DNA of 64,000 nucleotides. Source: Acidobacteriota bacterium. Lineage in GTDB: Bacteria; Acidobacteriota; Terriglobia; UBA7540. The stretch is taken from NCBI GenBank assembly GCA_004298155.1, contig SCRD01000024.1, positions 434,001 through 498,000 on the forward strand, written 5' to 3'. Numbering within the stretch: the first letter of the stretch is position 1; each line of letters starts with the position of its first letter. Positions 26,849-35,449 of the stretch are shown piece after piece. The notes beneath the pieces were generated by a model. The model saw nothing but the letters and a program-made list of their open reading frames with translations. It did not search any database and was not told the origin of the DNA. Both the position numbers and the translations under genes were made by a program.

Positions 26849-28570
26849 TCAGATCCGGCGTATAGCCATTCCCAATGCTCTGGCCTTCTCTTCAGAAATC
26901 TTTGCGCTGGAGACCAGGACCTCGCTGACCAGATGCTTCTCCTTCACCCGCGCAAGGTCGCCGGGCCCGTAAATTGAAATTCCGTGGAGCCGTCTTCCAA
27001 TCTTGCTTCCGTCGTCATCGAGGAAGCCCACTGGAAAATATTCGTCTCCGCCCAGCATTCCCCTTACCAGCAGGTCGCCGCGCTCTCCGGCGCCGTAGAT
27101 CAGGACGGGCGTGGCGGCCTCGCACCTGTTCGCGTGACTTCGCAGCCAGGTCGCGAACAGCCGCAGCGCAACACGGCTGCCAGCAACCAGCATCAGCAAT
27201 AAAATTGCGTTCAGGGCCAGCACTGCCAGCGAAAGGCGCGGGTTGGCCTGGGTGAGCAAGACGGCAACCGCTGCGCCCGCTCCTGCCAGCGTCACACACC
27301 GGACAATGACAATCACATCCTCAATTCCGACATAACGCCAGATTCCGCGATAAAGGCCGCCGCTCAGAAAGAGCACCATTTCAACTCCCAGCACCAGCGG
27401 CGCAAAGCGTTCGAAGAAATAGATTTGCCTGGCCGGGATTGCGCCACCGAAGCGGAGCAGGAACGCGCCATAGTAAGCCAGCGTCATCAGCACCAGGTCA
27501 AAGAGGACCTCAGCGATGCGCCGTTTGTAGGAGAAATCCACAAGAAACGAAAATAGGTTGCCCTGTGGCAATTTTTCTTCATCGTAGACTCGCATCATGC
27601 CCAGGTGGAGAGCGAAAAAGAGCACGACCAGGGCAAAACAAGGGACCACAAAATACAACACCTCTTCGTGCAGATATCGGAGTTCGAACGCGATCCCGCC
27701 GGATACGGCTGTAAGTCCATACAGGAGCAGGACCGCGCGCCGCTCGGAGAGCCCGGTTGCCACCAGCCGGTGCGAAACGTGATCTTTTCCTCCCTGGGAA
27801 ACGGGCCTGCCGCGAAGGATTCGGGTAACCGTGACCAGCGATGTGTCGACAATCGGTACCAGCATGAGCAGCACAGGAGTCATCAATACGGCCACCAATC
27901 CGCGTGACCGTCCCCAATTGTTGAGCAGCGCCGTCCCGCCCAGCATGAACCCCAGGAAAAGCGACCCGCAATCGCCCATAAAAATGGAGGCTGGATGAGA
28001 GTTGAATACGAGGAATCCTGCAATCGCGCATGCCAGCAGCAGCGATAATGTCGCCGCCGCCACCTGGCCGTTCACAATAAAATATGCCGATTGGAAGAGG
28101 CTCGCCAGCGCCGTGACCCCTCCGGCGAGGCCGTCCATGTTGTCGAGCAGATTTACCGCGTTCGTAATCCCCACCATCCAGAACAGGGTAATGACATCAT
28201 TGACGAGTTTAAAAGGCGTCCAGGGCAGCACCAGGCCCACCAACGGCAGCACAGAGGCCGCCGCCACTTGCATCACCAGCTTGACGTGCGGCCTCAACGT
28301 GTGAAGGTCATCCACCAACCCGACGGCGAAGAGAAAGGTTGCCGCCCCCATCAGAGGCCACAGCCCTTGAATGGACGGCCGAAGCACCAGCAACCCGAGG
28401 ACAAATGGAACAAAAATTCCAACCCCGCCGAGCAACGCGGTCGGTTTGCGGTTCCAGCGGTCGGCCCTTGGCATCGCCACGATGCCCGCAAACCGGGCCA
28501 CCCATCGTACACAGGCGGTCGCAGCAAGGGAAACGATCAATACGGCGATGGGGAGAATTGTGATTGTCAT
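26849..28570 (-). CDS. WecA/TagO-like polyprenyl-phosphate sugar-1-phosphate transferase fused to a truncated CapD/FlaA1-type N-terminal part
   Basis: 573 residues. Residues 1 to about 330 are a PNPT-family membrane enzyme: about ten helices, LVDDLHTL, NAVNLLDNMDGLAGG, FMGDCGSLFLGFMLGG and the cytoplasmic HVSHRLVATG loop with catalytic-type residues. It should place the first sugar phosphate on undecaprenyl phosphate. Residues about 345-573 match the membrane helices and Rossmann domain (LIYGAGERGDLLVRGM) that precede the epimerase/dehydratase domain in CapD/PglF proteins, but that catalytic domain is missing and the protein stops at ALGMAIRRI. It is followed after 9 bp by the glycosidase gene. 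The PNPT call is firm; the role of the appended part is open. Confidence 0.87.
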   Translation of the reverse strand: MTITILPIAVLIVSLAATACVRWVARFAGIVAMPRADRWNRKPTALLGGVGIFVPFVLGLLVLRPSIQGLWPLMGAATFLFAVGLVDDLHTLRPHVKLVMQVAAASVLPLVGLVLPWTPFKLVNDVITLFWMVGITNAVNLLDNMDGLAGGVTALASLFQSAYFIVNGQVAAATLSLLLACAIAGFLVFNSHPASIFMGDCGSLFLGFMLGGTALLNNWGRSRGLVAVLMTPVLLMLVPIVDTSLVTVTRILRGRPVSQGGKDHVSHRLVATGLSERRAVLLLYGLTAVSGGIAFELRYLHEEVLYFVVPCFALVVLFFALHLGMMRVYDEEKLPQGNLFSFLVDFSYKRRIAEVLFDLVLMTLAYYGAFLLRFGGAIPARQIYFFERFAPLVLGVEMVLFLSGGLYRGIWRYVGIEDVIVIVRCVTLAGAGAAVAVLLTQANPRLSLAVLALNAILLLMLVAGSRVALRLFATWLRSHANRCEAATPVLIYGAGERGDLLVRGMLGGDEYFPVGFLDDDGSKIGRRLHGISIYGPGDLARVKEKHLVSEVLVSSAKISEEKARALGMAIRRI

Positions 28571-28731
28571 TTTGCGGAATTCATTGACAATGGTTGTGGA
28601 ATTATAGCCTTCAACTCCCTGGAGTTCTGGTTCTTAGCGGAGCACCGCAGGAATTTGACGCACGGAATAGGACCGCTGCATGGCGGGTGGCAAAACCAAC
28701 TCCTTCTATAATCTGTCAGGGCGTGCTTGCC

Positions 28732-29784
28732 TCACAATGCTTCTGAGGGCTGCCAGGCGATTTGACGCCCGGCCGTGCCTGCACGCCGGTCAGTCGTCAC
28801 CGGGATCTGTCCGTCGGCTGCAAGCCGAAATTGCGTGTACGCGATAACGTCTTTCAGGATATCGTCCAGGCCGTATTGCGGCGCAAAGCCGGTGAGCGCA
28901 TTCAGCTTCGAGACATCGGGAACGCGGCGAAGCATGTCCTCAAACCCTTCCTCGTAGGCTTCGTCGTAAGGAATCTTGACGATCGTCGAGGAGGATGCAG
29001 TCATCGCCTTTACTTTTTCAGCGAGACTGCGGATTGTGATCTCCTCCGGGCTGCCAACGTTATAGACTTCACCCACCGCGCTGGTCTCAACCATCAGCGC
29101 CATCAATGCGTCAACCGCGTCGGACACATGGAGGAAGCAACGGCGCTGAGTGCCATCACCAAAGATCGTAATATCTTCGTTCATCAGCGCCTGCCGCACA
29201 AAATTGGGGACCACCATTCCATAGCGCCCGGTCTGGCGCGGACCAACTGTATTGAAGAGGCGGACAACGGTAGTAGGCACGCGCTTCTCCTTCCAGTAAG
29301 CCAGTGCCAGGAATTCGTCCAGGGCTTTGGAGCATGCGTAGCTCCAGCGGCCTTTGCTGGACGGTCCCATCAGCAGATCGTCGTCCTCCCGGAAGGGCAC
29401 CTGCGTGCGTTTCCCGTACACCTCGGAAGTCGACGTGATCAGAACCCGCTTCTTCTTTTTTGCCGCCAGGTTGAGCACAAGCTCCGTTGCCCGGACGTTG
29501 GTTTCAATTGTCCGCACCGGGCTTTCCACGATCAGCCGCACCCCGACGGCCGCGGCGAGGTGAAAGATGACGTCACACTCGTCAACGAGTTCCGCCGCCA
29601 ACTGGCGGTTCTCGACACTGTCGAGGAAATATTCAAATCGCTTGTGGGCCTTCAGGTGCCGGATGTTTTCAACCGATCCGGTCGAAAGGTCGTCGATCAC
29701 GTATACCTTGTCGTCGCAGGCAAGATAACGTTCCGCCAGGTGTGATCCAATAAATCCTGCTCCGCCGGTAATTAGAACTTTCAT
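28732..29784 (-). CDS. NAD-dependent sugar epimerase/dehydratase (extended SDR)
   Basis: 350 residues. NAD-binding ITGGAGFIGSHLAE, catalytic Tyr-Lys in WSYACSKALDE, Ser/Thr in ITSTSEVYG and RLFNTVGPRQTGRYG. This is the extended SDR fold of UDP-glucuronate decarboxylases and UDP-glucose 4-epimerases. The locus makes UDP-glucuronate (dehydrogenase at 57.7 kb), so a decarboxylase or epimerase role on that product is plausible. An AAAGGAG site precedes the ATG, and the start overlaps the upstream glycosyltransferase stop by 4 bases (ATGA). Confidence 0.87.
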   Translation of the reverse strand: MKVLITGGAGFIGSHLAERYLACDDKVYVIDDLSTGSVENIRHLKAHKRFEYFLDSVENRQLAAELVDECDVIFHLAAAVGVRLIVESPVRTIETNVRATELVLNLAAKKKKRVLITSTSEVYGKRTQVPFREDDDLLMGPSSKGRWSYACSKALDEFLALAYWKEKRVPTTVVRLFNTVGPRQTGRYGMVVPNFVRQALMNEDITIFGDGTQRRCFLHVSDAVDALMALMVETSAVGEVYNVGSPEEITIRSLAEKVKAMTASSSTIVKIPYDEAYEEGFEDMLRRVPDVSKLNALTGFAPQYGLDDILKDVIAYTQFRLAADGQIPVTTDRRAGTAGRQIAWQPSEAL

Positions 29785-30986
29785 TGCATTTCTCCTTTTG
29801 TCCCCGTGCTCCTGCCCTTCCCCTGATCAAGCACAGATGCGTAAACCTTCTCGATTTCATGCACCAGACGTTCCTTGGAAAAGTTCTGCTGCGCAAAAAC
29901 ACTCGCCGCCCGGCCCATCCGTTCACGGCGCTGCGGGTTTGAGGCCAGCCAGCTCAGGGCCTCAGCGAAAGTCTCGGGCGCGCGCCGCGTCACAAGAATG
30001 CCGTTGTCAAATATGGAATATCCGGAGTGGCGTTCGGGATTGCCCGACATCAGGTCTGCTACGCCTCCAACATCCGGCAGAATTGCAGGGCAGCCCGCAG
30101 CCATGGCCTCGATGGCCGCAACCGGGGTCCCTTCGTTGATTGAAGTCAACAGAAGGATATCCATCAGGCTGTAGATGGAAACCATGTCCCGCTGCCAGCC
30201 GGTCACACGCAGTTGGTCCCCCAGATCAAGGTTGCCTTTTTCAGCTTCGACCTGTGCTCTCAATTCGCCGTCGCCCACCATCAGAAATGTACTGATGGCA
30301 TTCCCGCCTGTGCAGAGGGCCGCGACTTTTGGAAACATCAGCGGGTCCTTGACCGCCGTCAGGCGGCCTACCCAGGCTACAACGAGAGGATGGCAGCCGT
30401 TCTTTTGCGCAAAACGGCCATGCGCAACCTTCAGGAAGCCGCTCAGATCGAAGCCGAGGCGAACCGTGGAAATTCTTGCCGCGGGCGCAACCCGAAACCG
30501 GCCCGCCAGGTCGTCACGCTGCCTGGGACTGATTGCGATGATGCGCTTTGTGCCTCGGGCAAGCAGGCGCTCGACCAGGAGATACACTGCTGCCTTTTTT
30601 CGAGAAAAATATCCTTCAAAGACGTTTCCGTGATACGTGTGCACGCAAGGCGTGCCGGAAGCAAAAGCCGCAAGCCTCCCCAGTGCCCCGGCTTTTGCGG
30701 TGTGGGTGTGGAGAATGTCCGGCCTCTCGCGCCTGAGCCATCGGTAGAGGTCCCAGCAAGCCCGCAGGTCGGAAAGGATGGAAACCTCGCGCGAGAGCCT
30801 GGGGATCCTCACCAGGCGGACGCCCATCTCATCGGCAAGATATTCCATGCTTCCTTCTGATTCCGGCACGGTCCCGACCAGCAGACTCGTCGCATGACCG
30901 GCCTCCGCCAGCTCGCGGGTCAGCAGAACTGCCTGGATCGCCGGCCCCCCGATGTTGAGACGGGCGATCGCTCGGGCGATTTTCAT
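29781..30986 (-). CDS. GT4 family glycosyltransferase
   Basis: 401 residues, GT-B fold. N-terminal IARLNIGGPAIQAVLLTREL and ILHTHTAKAGALGRLAA; C-terminal donor domain with VAWVGRLTAVKDP, MVGDGELR, the GWQRDM motif and the EX7E-type SINEGTPVAAIEAMAAG, typical of GT4 enzymes. It probably acts as a retaining transferase adding one residue to the lipid-linked unit. Coupled by a 4-base overlap to the epimerase gene that follows. Confidence 0.9.
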   Translation of the reverse strand: MKIARAIARLNIGGPAIQAVLLTRELAEAGHATSLLVGTVPESEGSMEYLADEMGVRLVRIPRLSREVSILSDLRACWDLYRWLRRERPDILHTHTAKAGALGRLAAFASGTPCVHTYHGNVFEGYFSRKKAAVYLLVERLLARGTKRIIAISPRQRDDLAGRFRVAPAARISTVRLGFDLSGFLKVAHGRFAQKNGCHPLVVAWVGRLTAVKDPLMFPKVAALCTGGNAISTFLMVGDGELRAQVEAEKGNLDLGDQLRVTGWQRDMVSIYSLMDILLLTSINEGTPVAAIEAMAAGCPAILPDVGGVADLMSGNPERHSGYSIFDNGILVTRRAPETFAEALSWLASNPQRRERMGRAASVFAQQNFSKERLVHEIEKVYASVLDQGKGRSTGTKGEMQ

Positions 30987-31070
30987 ATTGTTGAGTGGGT
31001 TTAGAAGTGCAGGGTCCGCAACTCGCAGCCACGACAGAAGCGCTGCCCTTGCGCCGCTTCTACGCCGGGC

Positions 31071-32006
31071 TCAGATTGCTCGCGCAACTTCCGTGCAGGC
31101 ATTAGCCAGGTCTTCGCTGAACACTGCGCTGTATTCAGCCAGACAGGTTTTCCAATCCCGCATCACATTCAGGCCGCGCGCCGTGAGTTTGAGGTTCACG
31201 AGGCGTTCGCTTGACGGCCGATGCGCAAAATACTCTGAGGCAAAGTAGTCCGACGCCACGGGTTCAACCTGGACCTTGCCTTCCAGCCCCAGGCATTTGA
31301 CGAACTCCTCGGCAACGTCCCGTCTTGTTCCGGAGCCTCCGCACACCTGGTTGTACAGTCCATAGAGGCCGCTTTCAAGGACCTTTACGATCCCTTCGGC
31401 AAAGTCCACGGTGTATGTCGGCGTACCACTCTTGTCCTCGACCACATGGAGAACGCTCTTTCCCGACTTGATTTGGCGGTAGAGTTTGTTGATGAACTTC
31501 TTGTCCTTTTTAGGGCCGCCGCCCATCATCCACCCGGCCCTCAAGACAAAGTGTTTTCGCACATTGCGCAGGACGTACTGTTCGCCGTAGTATTTTGCTT
31601 TCGCGTAGATGGAGCCTGGTTGAGGAGTGTCGAAATCGGTGTAATACTCTTTTTCCCCGCCGAAGATCCCAGCGGTTGAAATGTACACGCAGGGGACGCC
31701 AAGCTGTTCCGCAATCAGGCCCAGGTTTTCTGCTCCCAGAGCATTGGTGAGCCATGCGTTCTCAGGATCTTTCTCGCAAAGCTCCAGGTCTGTGAGAGCC
31801 GCAAGATTGATGATGACGTCCGGGCCGAAACTTCTGACCGAATCCCGCATCTGAGAGAAATCACGCACGTCCGCGAATTCGAGCCAGGGCTCGTTCAGGT
31901 CAATGTCTGTCGCCCTGACATCAGCAAATCTGCTGATCCGCCGGTAGACGGCCTCGCCCAGCATGCCACCACAACCCGCAATATATACTCTCTGTCGGTG
32001 GTTCAT
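31071..32006 (-). CDS. RmlD-like NAD(P)-dependent sugar reductase (SDR)
   Basis: 311 residues from ATG 32006, which has an ideal AGGAGG at 32010-32015; the frame continues upstream without a good start. Rossmann motif IAGCGGMLGEAV, then NLAALTDLELCEKDP, VYISTAGIFGG and YAKAKYYGEQ as the Tyr-Lys pair. This resembles dTDP-4-dehydrorhamnose reductase and GDP-6-deoxy-4-keto-mannose reductases. A second, canonical RmlD is encoded at 54764-55666. This one could therefore be the missing reductase for the Gmd product made by the same locus (inference). Confidence 0.82.
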   Translation of the reverse strand: MNHRQRVYIAGCGGMLGEAVYRRISRFADVRATDIDLNEPWLEFADVRDFSQMRDSVRSFGPDVIINLAALTDLELCEKDPENAWLTNALGAENLGLIAEQLGVPCVYISTAGIFGGEKEYYTDFDTPQPGSIYAKAKYYGEQYVLRNVRKHFVLRAGWMMGGGPKKDKKFINKLYRQIKSGKSVLHVVEDKSGTPTYTVDFAEGIVKVLESGLYGLYNQVCGGSGTRRDVAEEFVKCLGLEGKVQVEPVASDYFASEYFAHRPSSERLVNLKLTARGLNVMRDWKTCLAEYSAVFSEDLANACTEVARAI

Positions 32007-32013
32007 ATGCCTC

Positions 32014-33195
32014 CTATTCCAGGTTGTTCTCTTTCCATGCCTTGATGCCGTGCGGTAAGCGAACGGCGGCCGGCCGGCCGTCGCTTTGATGGCCCATTGC
32101 CGTTCGGCGTGCCGCGTGCTTAAAAATCTGGTAAACACGCGGAGCCTGCACATCAGCCGAGTACCAGGCCTGGACCGTTTCCCGGCCTGCCTGCCCAAGC
32201 CGTCGTCGCAATTCCGCTGAGTTGATAAGCGAACTCAATTTTTCCACCCACTCATCTTCCGAAGAGGCCAGAAGGCCGTTCTCGCCATCCTTGATGAGTT
32301 GCGTGTTCATGCCGACCGGGGAACACACTGCAGGAACTTCGACAGCCATATATTGGAGCGCCTTGCATGCGCATTTGCCGCGCGCCCAGACGTCGTCCGG
32401 CGCAGGCATCAGCCCGGCCCACGCCCCTTGTAGGTCCAGCGCCTCGGTTTCGGCCTGCCACGGCGTCATCTCCACGTTGATTCCCGGCAACGAAACCCGG
32501 TGGGCCCCGATAACGCGAAGGATGAAATCATGACGCGCACGTACGCGGAGCAGAGCCCCTGCGAGGCCTTCGAGATAGCGAACCGTTGTCGGGCTTCCGG
32601 TCCAGACGAGCCGCGGCGCGGGGTTTTCCCAGCGAGGGCGCGGCGGCTGATATTTCTCAGTGTCAATAGTTGTTGGGACCACCGTCACTTGGCGGTTGAA
32701 CCGGCTGGCATATTCGCCCAGGTAATCGTTGCCGGCCATCACGTGCGCCGCCAGCCTGCATGCAGTTGCGGTTTTGCCTGGAAACTTCAGAAAGCCGAAG
32801 CGCTGATTGGCTTCACTGACGTTTGGAAGAAAGATGGCGTCATCAAAATCAAAGACGTACGGAACCCCCGCAAAATTCATCCAGCGTTCGAACAACGCGG
32901 GTCCGATCAAAGAAGTTTCTCGCTGCACGTACACCAGATCGAATTCCCCTAAATGACGCAGGCGGGCGGCTCGGCGAAATATCGCCCTGCCAATTAGTAC
33001 CGCCTTCCTTCCGTAGTTTCCGGCGTCGTAAAGAATGGCATTGAGCTCAGGAGGCATGAAAGGCTCAAACTCAAGTTGCACTCCCAGCGCTCGGAGCGGA
33101 GGAGCCCATTGTTCAATCCGGAAGCGCTGCCCCGGAGACCGATTCAATGGAGCAAGACAAAGGGCCAAGATTCGCAGATTGGGGGTTTGGCTCAT
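32014..33195 (-). CDS. Glycosyltransferase, GT4-like
   Basis: About 393 residues from ATG 33195 (a GTG at 33207 is also possible). N-terminal LRILALCLAPLNRSPGQRF, an acceptor domain with FDLVYVQRETSLIGP and VFDFDDAIFLP, and a donor domain with RLVWTGSPTTVRYL, MPAPDDVWARGKCACKALQY and NGLLASSEDEW. Variant GT-B proteins of this kind are common in O-antigen loci. The stop lies in the ribosome-binding site of the next gene, so the two are tightly coupled. Donor unknown. Confidence 0.85.
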   Translation of the reverse strand: MSQTPNLRILALCLAPLNRSPGQRFRIEQWAPPLRALGVQLEFEPFMPPELNAILYDAGNYGRKAVLIGRAIFRRAARLRHLGEFDLVYVQRETSLIGPALFERWMNFAGVPYVFDFDDAIFLPNVSEANQRFGFLKFPGKTATACRLAAHVMAGNDYLGEYASRFNRQVTVVPTTIDTEKYQPPRPRWENPAPRLVWTGSPTTVRYLEGLAGALLRVRARHDFILRVIGAHRVSLPGINVEMTPWQAETEALDLQGAWAGLMPAPDDVWARGKCACKALQYMAVEVPAVCSPVGMNTQLIKDGENGLLASSEDEWVEKLSSLINSAELRRRLGQAGRETVQAWYSADVQAPRVYQIFKHAARRTAMGHQSDGRPAAVRLPHGIKAWKENNLE

Positions 33196-33269
33196 GAATA
33201 TTTGCACGATTCGGGATAGCTTCGGGGAAACCTGCGCAGGATACAGTAGCTTATGTCAGTTCCGAAAGT

Positions 33270-34124
33270 TTAGCTCTCAACATCCCTCAGGCCGACCGCG
33301 CACCAGAATGGCGGCCCCTCGGAAAAGCGCACCTTTTCAAATCCGGCTCGCTCGAGCATTCCTGCAATCTGGATGCGTGTGAATCGTTGCTCGAGCTGAG
33401 TGCCGAGCCGGTCCAGCGCGTCGGTCCGCATCACATAAAACGAGCGGTCGCGGTAGTAAGCCAGAGGCCAGTTTTGGATTTTTGCGCCGAAGCGGGCGAA
33501 AAGCGCGCCCATGCGTGCCAGAGGCCAATAAATCCAGAGCGCCACCATTTCCGCCATCGTGACTTTCACCCATTGGGGCTGGCGTGAAAGCGCTCGTCTT
33601 ACAAGGTCACTTAAACGCCACAACCCGCGGTACCATGCCGGCCTGTTATCGAAGGCGTAGTACAGGTACAGCAGAAGTGGAGCGCCGGGTTTCAGCGCTG
33701 AGGCGATGCTCCTGAGGCCGCCCTCCGGATCGGGAATGTGGTGAAGCACACCCAGCGAGTAGGCAAAATCAAGGCTCTGTTTTTCGAAAGGCAAATCTCC
33801 GGCGCTGGCATGATGGAATCTCACGTTTGGCAGGCTGGACAGGTTCGTCCGCGCCACTTTCAATGCGCCGCTGCTCGCGTCGACAAGGTGAAGTTCCCTC
33901 ACTCTTGGGGCCACTGCCCGTGCCCACCTTCCGCTTCCGCAGCCGATGTCGGCGCCACAGCCTCCGTCTTTCGGCAGGGCGTCCCAGGGAAAAATCGAAA
34001 AGTACTGCTGGAAAATTTCCTTGCCTTCCTCCGGGCTGAGCACCTCTTGCGTAAAGCGAGTCCATTCCCTGCCAAATCCGGCCACCGTTGCGGCGTCAGT
34101 GTTATTGAGCGAGCAGTTGCTCAT
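33270..34124 (-). CDS. Class I SAM-dependent methyltransferase
   Basis: 284 residues from the ATG at 34124, which shares one base with the TAA of the upstream gene. The frame is open further upstream, but that part only shadows the neighbouring membrane-protein gene. Methyltransferase_11-type core: GADIGCGSGRWARAVA, LHLVDASSGALKVA, SAGDLPFEKQSLDFAYSLG and VLHHIPDPEGGLRSI. The C-terminal 130 residues are longer than the core and carry an amphipathic WIYWPLARMGALFARFG region. Likely methylates a sugar or lipid-linked intermediate of the locus. Confidence 0.87.
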   Translation of the reverse strand: MSNCSLNNTDAATVAGFGREWTRFTQEVLSPEEGKEIFQQYFSIFPWDALPKDGGCGADIGCGSGRWARAVAPRVRELHLVDASSGALKVARTNLSSLPNVRFHHASAGDLPFEKQSLDFAYSLGVLHHIPDPEGGLRSIASALKPGAPLLLYLYYAFDNRPAWYRGLWRLSDLVRRALSRQPQWVKVTMAEMVALWIYWPLARMGALFARFGAKIQNWPLAYYRDRSFYVMRTDALDRLGTQLEQRFTRIQIAGMLERAGFEKVRFSEGPPFWCAVGLRDVES

Positions 34125-35440
34125 TAGCGAGCCGCCTCCCCGCCGCCATCCAGATAACTGCGTCCGCGCTTCGTTCCCAGCAGCAGCGCAACCAGGACGA
34201 GGATAGGCATCACTTCCAGGCGCTCTCGTACTGCCATGCCAAGGTTTGCGTATCCGCCAAACCCGTAGAGTGACGCCCAGCATAGGAGGTAGGCCAGCGC
34301 CCAGAACATCACAGGGTCCCGAAGCCTGCGAAAATGCCAGTGCCTCACCGCGGAAATCACCAGAACCAGCAGCACGGTGCATTCCAGTGCAGAGATTGCC
34401 ATAAACGCGTTGCGGACATCCCACAGCATCGGCCTGAACGTTGCCGTGAAAACGCCCCACGGCCAGAACAAAACCATGGAACTCAAGGAATGGAACCCCT
34501 GAAAGCTCTGGCCGCTGCCGCCGCGGCCTGCGACGCCGCTTATGATTGCGTTCGTCGTTGGCACGATGCTCGCCGTGCCATCGGTAAGGAACTGGCTTTG
34601 AAAGATGGAATAGGCGTACACCATCCCAGCCAGACCCCCTGCCACGCAGAGGACGCGCTGGATGGGATGGCGAAGCCGTGGCCCCACAACAAACAGGAGA
34701 GGGGCTATCATAATCACGCCGTACCACTCGCGGATGAACATGGCAATCAGGACTCCACCGGCCAGGGGTAGCGCAAAACGTATTCGGCCCGTGCGAAGCC
34801 AGCCCACAGCGCCCATCGCGTAAAGACCGGCGCCGAAAAACACCACGGGATCTTTCCCCAGGATCGACGACCAGAACAGCACAGTGGGCGTAAAACCTAT
34901 TACGTAAAGGAGCCAGGGTTCCCGGCTTCTCAGGTAGTGGCAGGCGGCGCGGTAGAAGCAGAAGGAGCCCCACAATCCGATGAAGGAATAGGCGATCTTC
35001 ATCGCGTGATAGCTGGGCCCCACCACACCTGCAACAATGGCCGAGAACCGCAGGATTGTTTCCGTGCCGTCTCCCAGGACAGGCAGGAGCGAGCCATGCT
35101 GCGACCAGGCGCCCATCCTGAAGTACCAATAGGCATCGAGTCCGTAATGCCATTCGTAAATCAGCATAAGGCCGAGATCGACGGCAGCTTTCGCAAGCCA
35201 TAGTTTCAGGAGAGGGCCGCCGTCTTTCAAAGGGAGAACGGCGAGAAACGCAGCAAGCCCCAGCGCCCACATCCAGCCGCGAACGTAATCGCTCACGATA
35301 TCCGGCTGCGGAATATTCCGCCCGAACATCCCCATGTGGGCGACCAGCCAGACAACCATGAGACTGAATACAATGCCGGCCGCGATGAGTCCGCCGAACT
35401 GCAATCGTGGATCTAATGTGTCCGCATGGGTGTGACGCAT
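34124..35440 (-). CDS. Polytopic membrane protein, possible polysaccharide polymerase (EpsG/Wzy-like)
   Basis: 438 residues with about ten hydrophobic segments and a periplasmic-type loop (DAYWYFRMGAWSQHGS). SILGKDPVVFFGAGLYAMG and REWYGVIMIAPLLFVVG recall EpsG-type and other exopolysaccharide polymerases, but I do not find a decisive motif. It lies 9 bp after the asparagine synthase gene. A second candidate polymerase or ligase is encoded at 59326-60693, so this one could polymerise while the other ligates, or the reverse. The membrane nature is clear and the function tentative. Confidence 0.65.
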   Translation of the reverse strand: MRHTHADTLDPRLQFGGLIAAGIVFSLMVVWLVAHMGMFGRNIPQPDIVSDYVRGWMWALGLAAFLAVLPLKDGGPLLKLWLAKAAVDLGLMLIYEWHYGLDAYWYFRMGAWSQHGSLLPVLGDGTETILRFSAIVAGVVGPSYHAMKIAYSFIGLWGSFCFYRAACHYLRSREPWLLYVIGFTPTVLFWSSILGKDPVVFFGAGLYAMGAVGWLRTGRIRFALPLAGGVLIAMFIREWYGVIMIAPLLFVVGPRLRHPIQRVLCVAGGLAGMVYAYSIFQSQFLTDGTASIVPTTNAIISGVAGRGGSGQSFQGFHSLSSMVLFWPWGVFTATFRPMLWDVRNAFMAISALECTVLLVLVISAVRHWHFRRLRDPVMFWALAYLLCWASLYGFGGYANLGMAVRERLEVMPILVLVALLLGTKRGRSYLDGGGEAAR

Positions 35441-35449
35441 GATGTCTGG

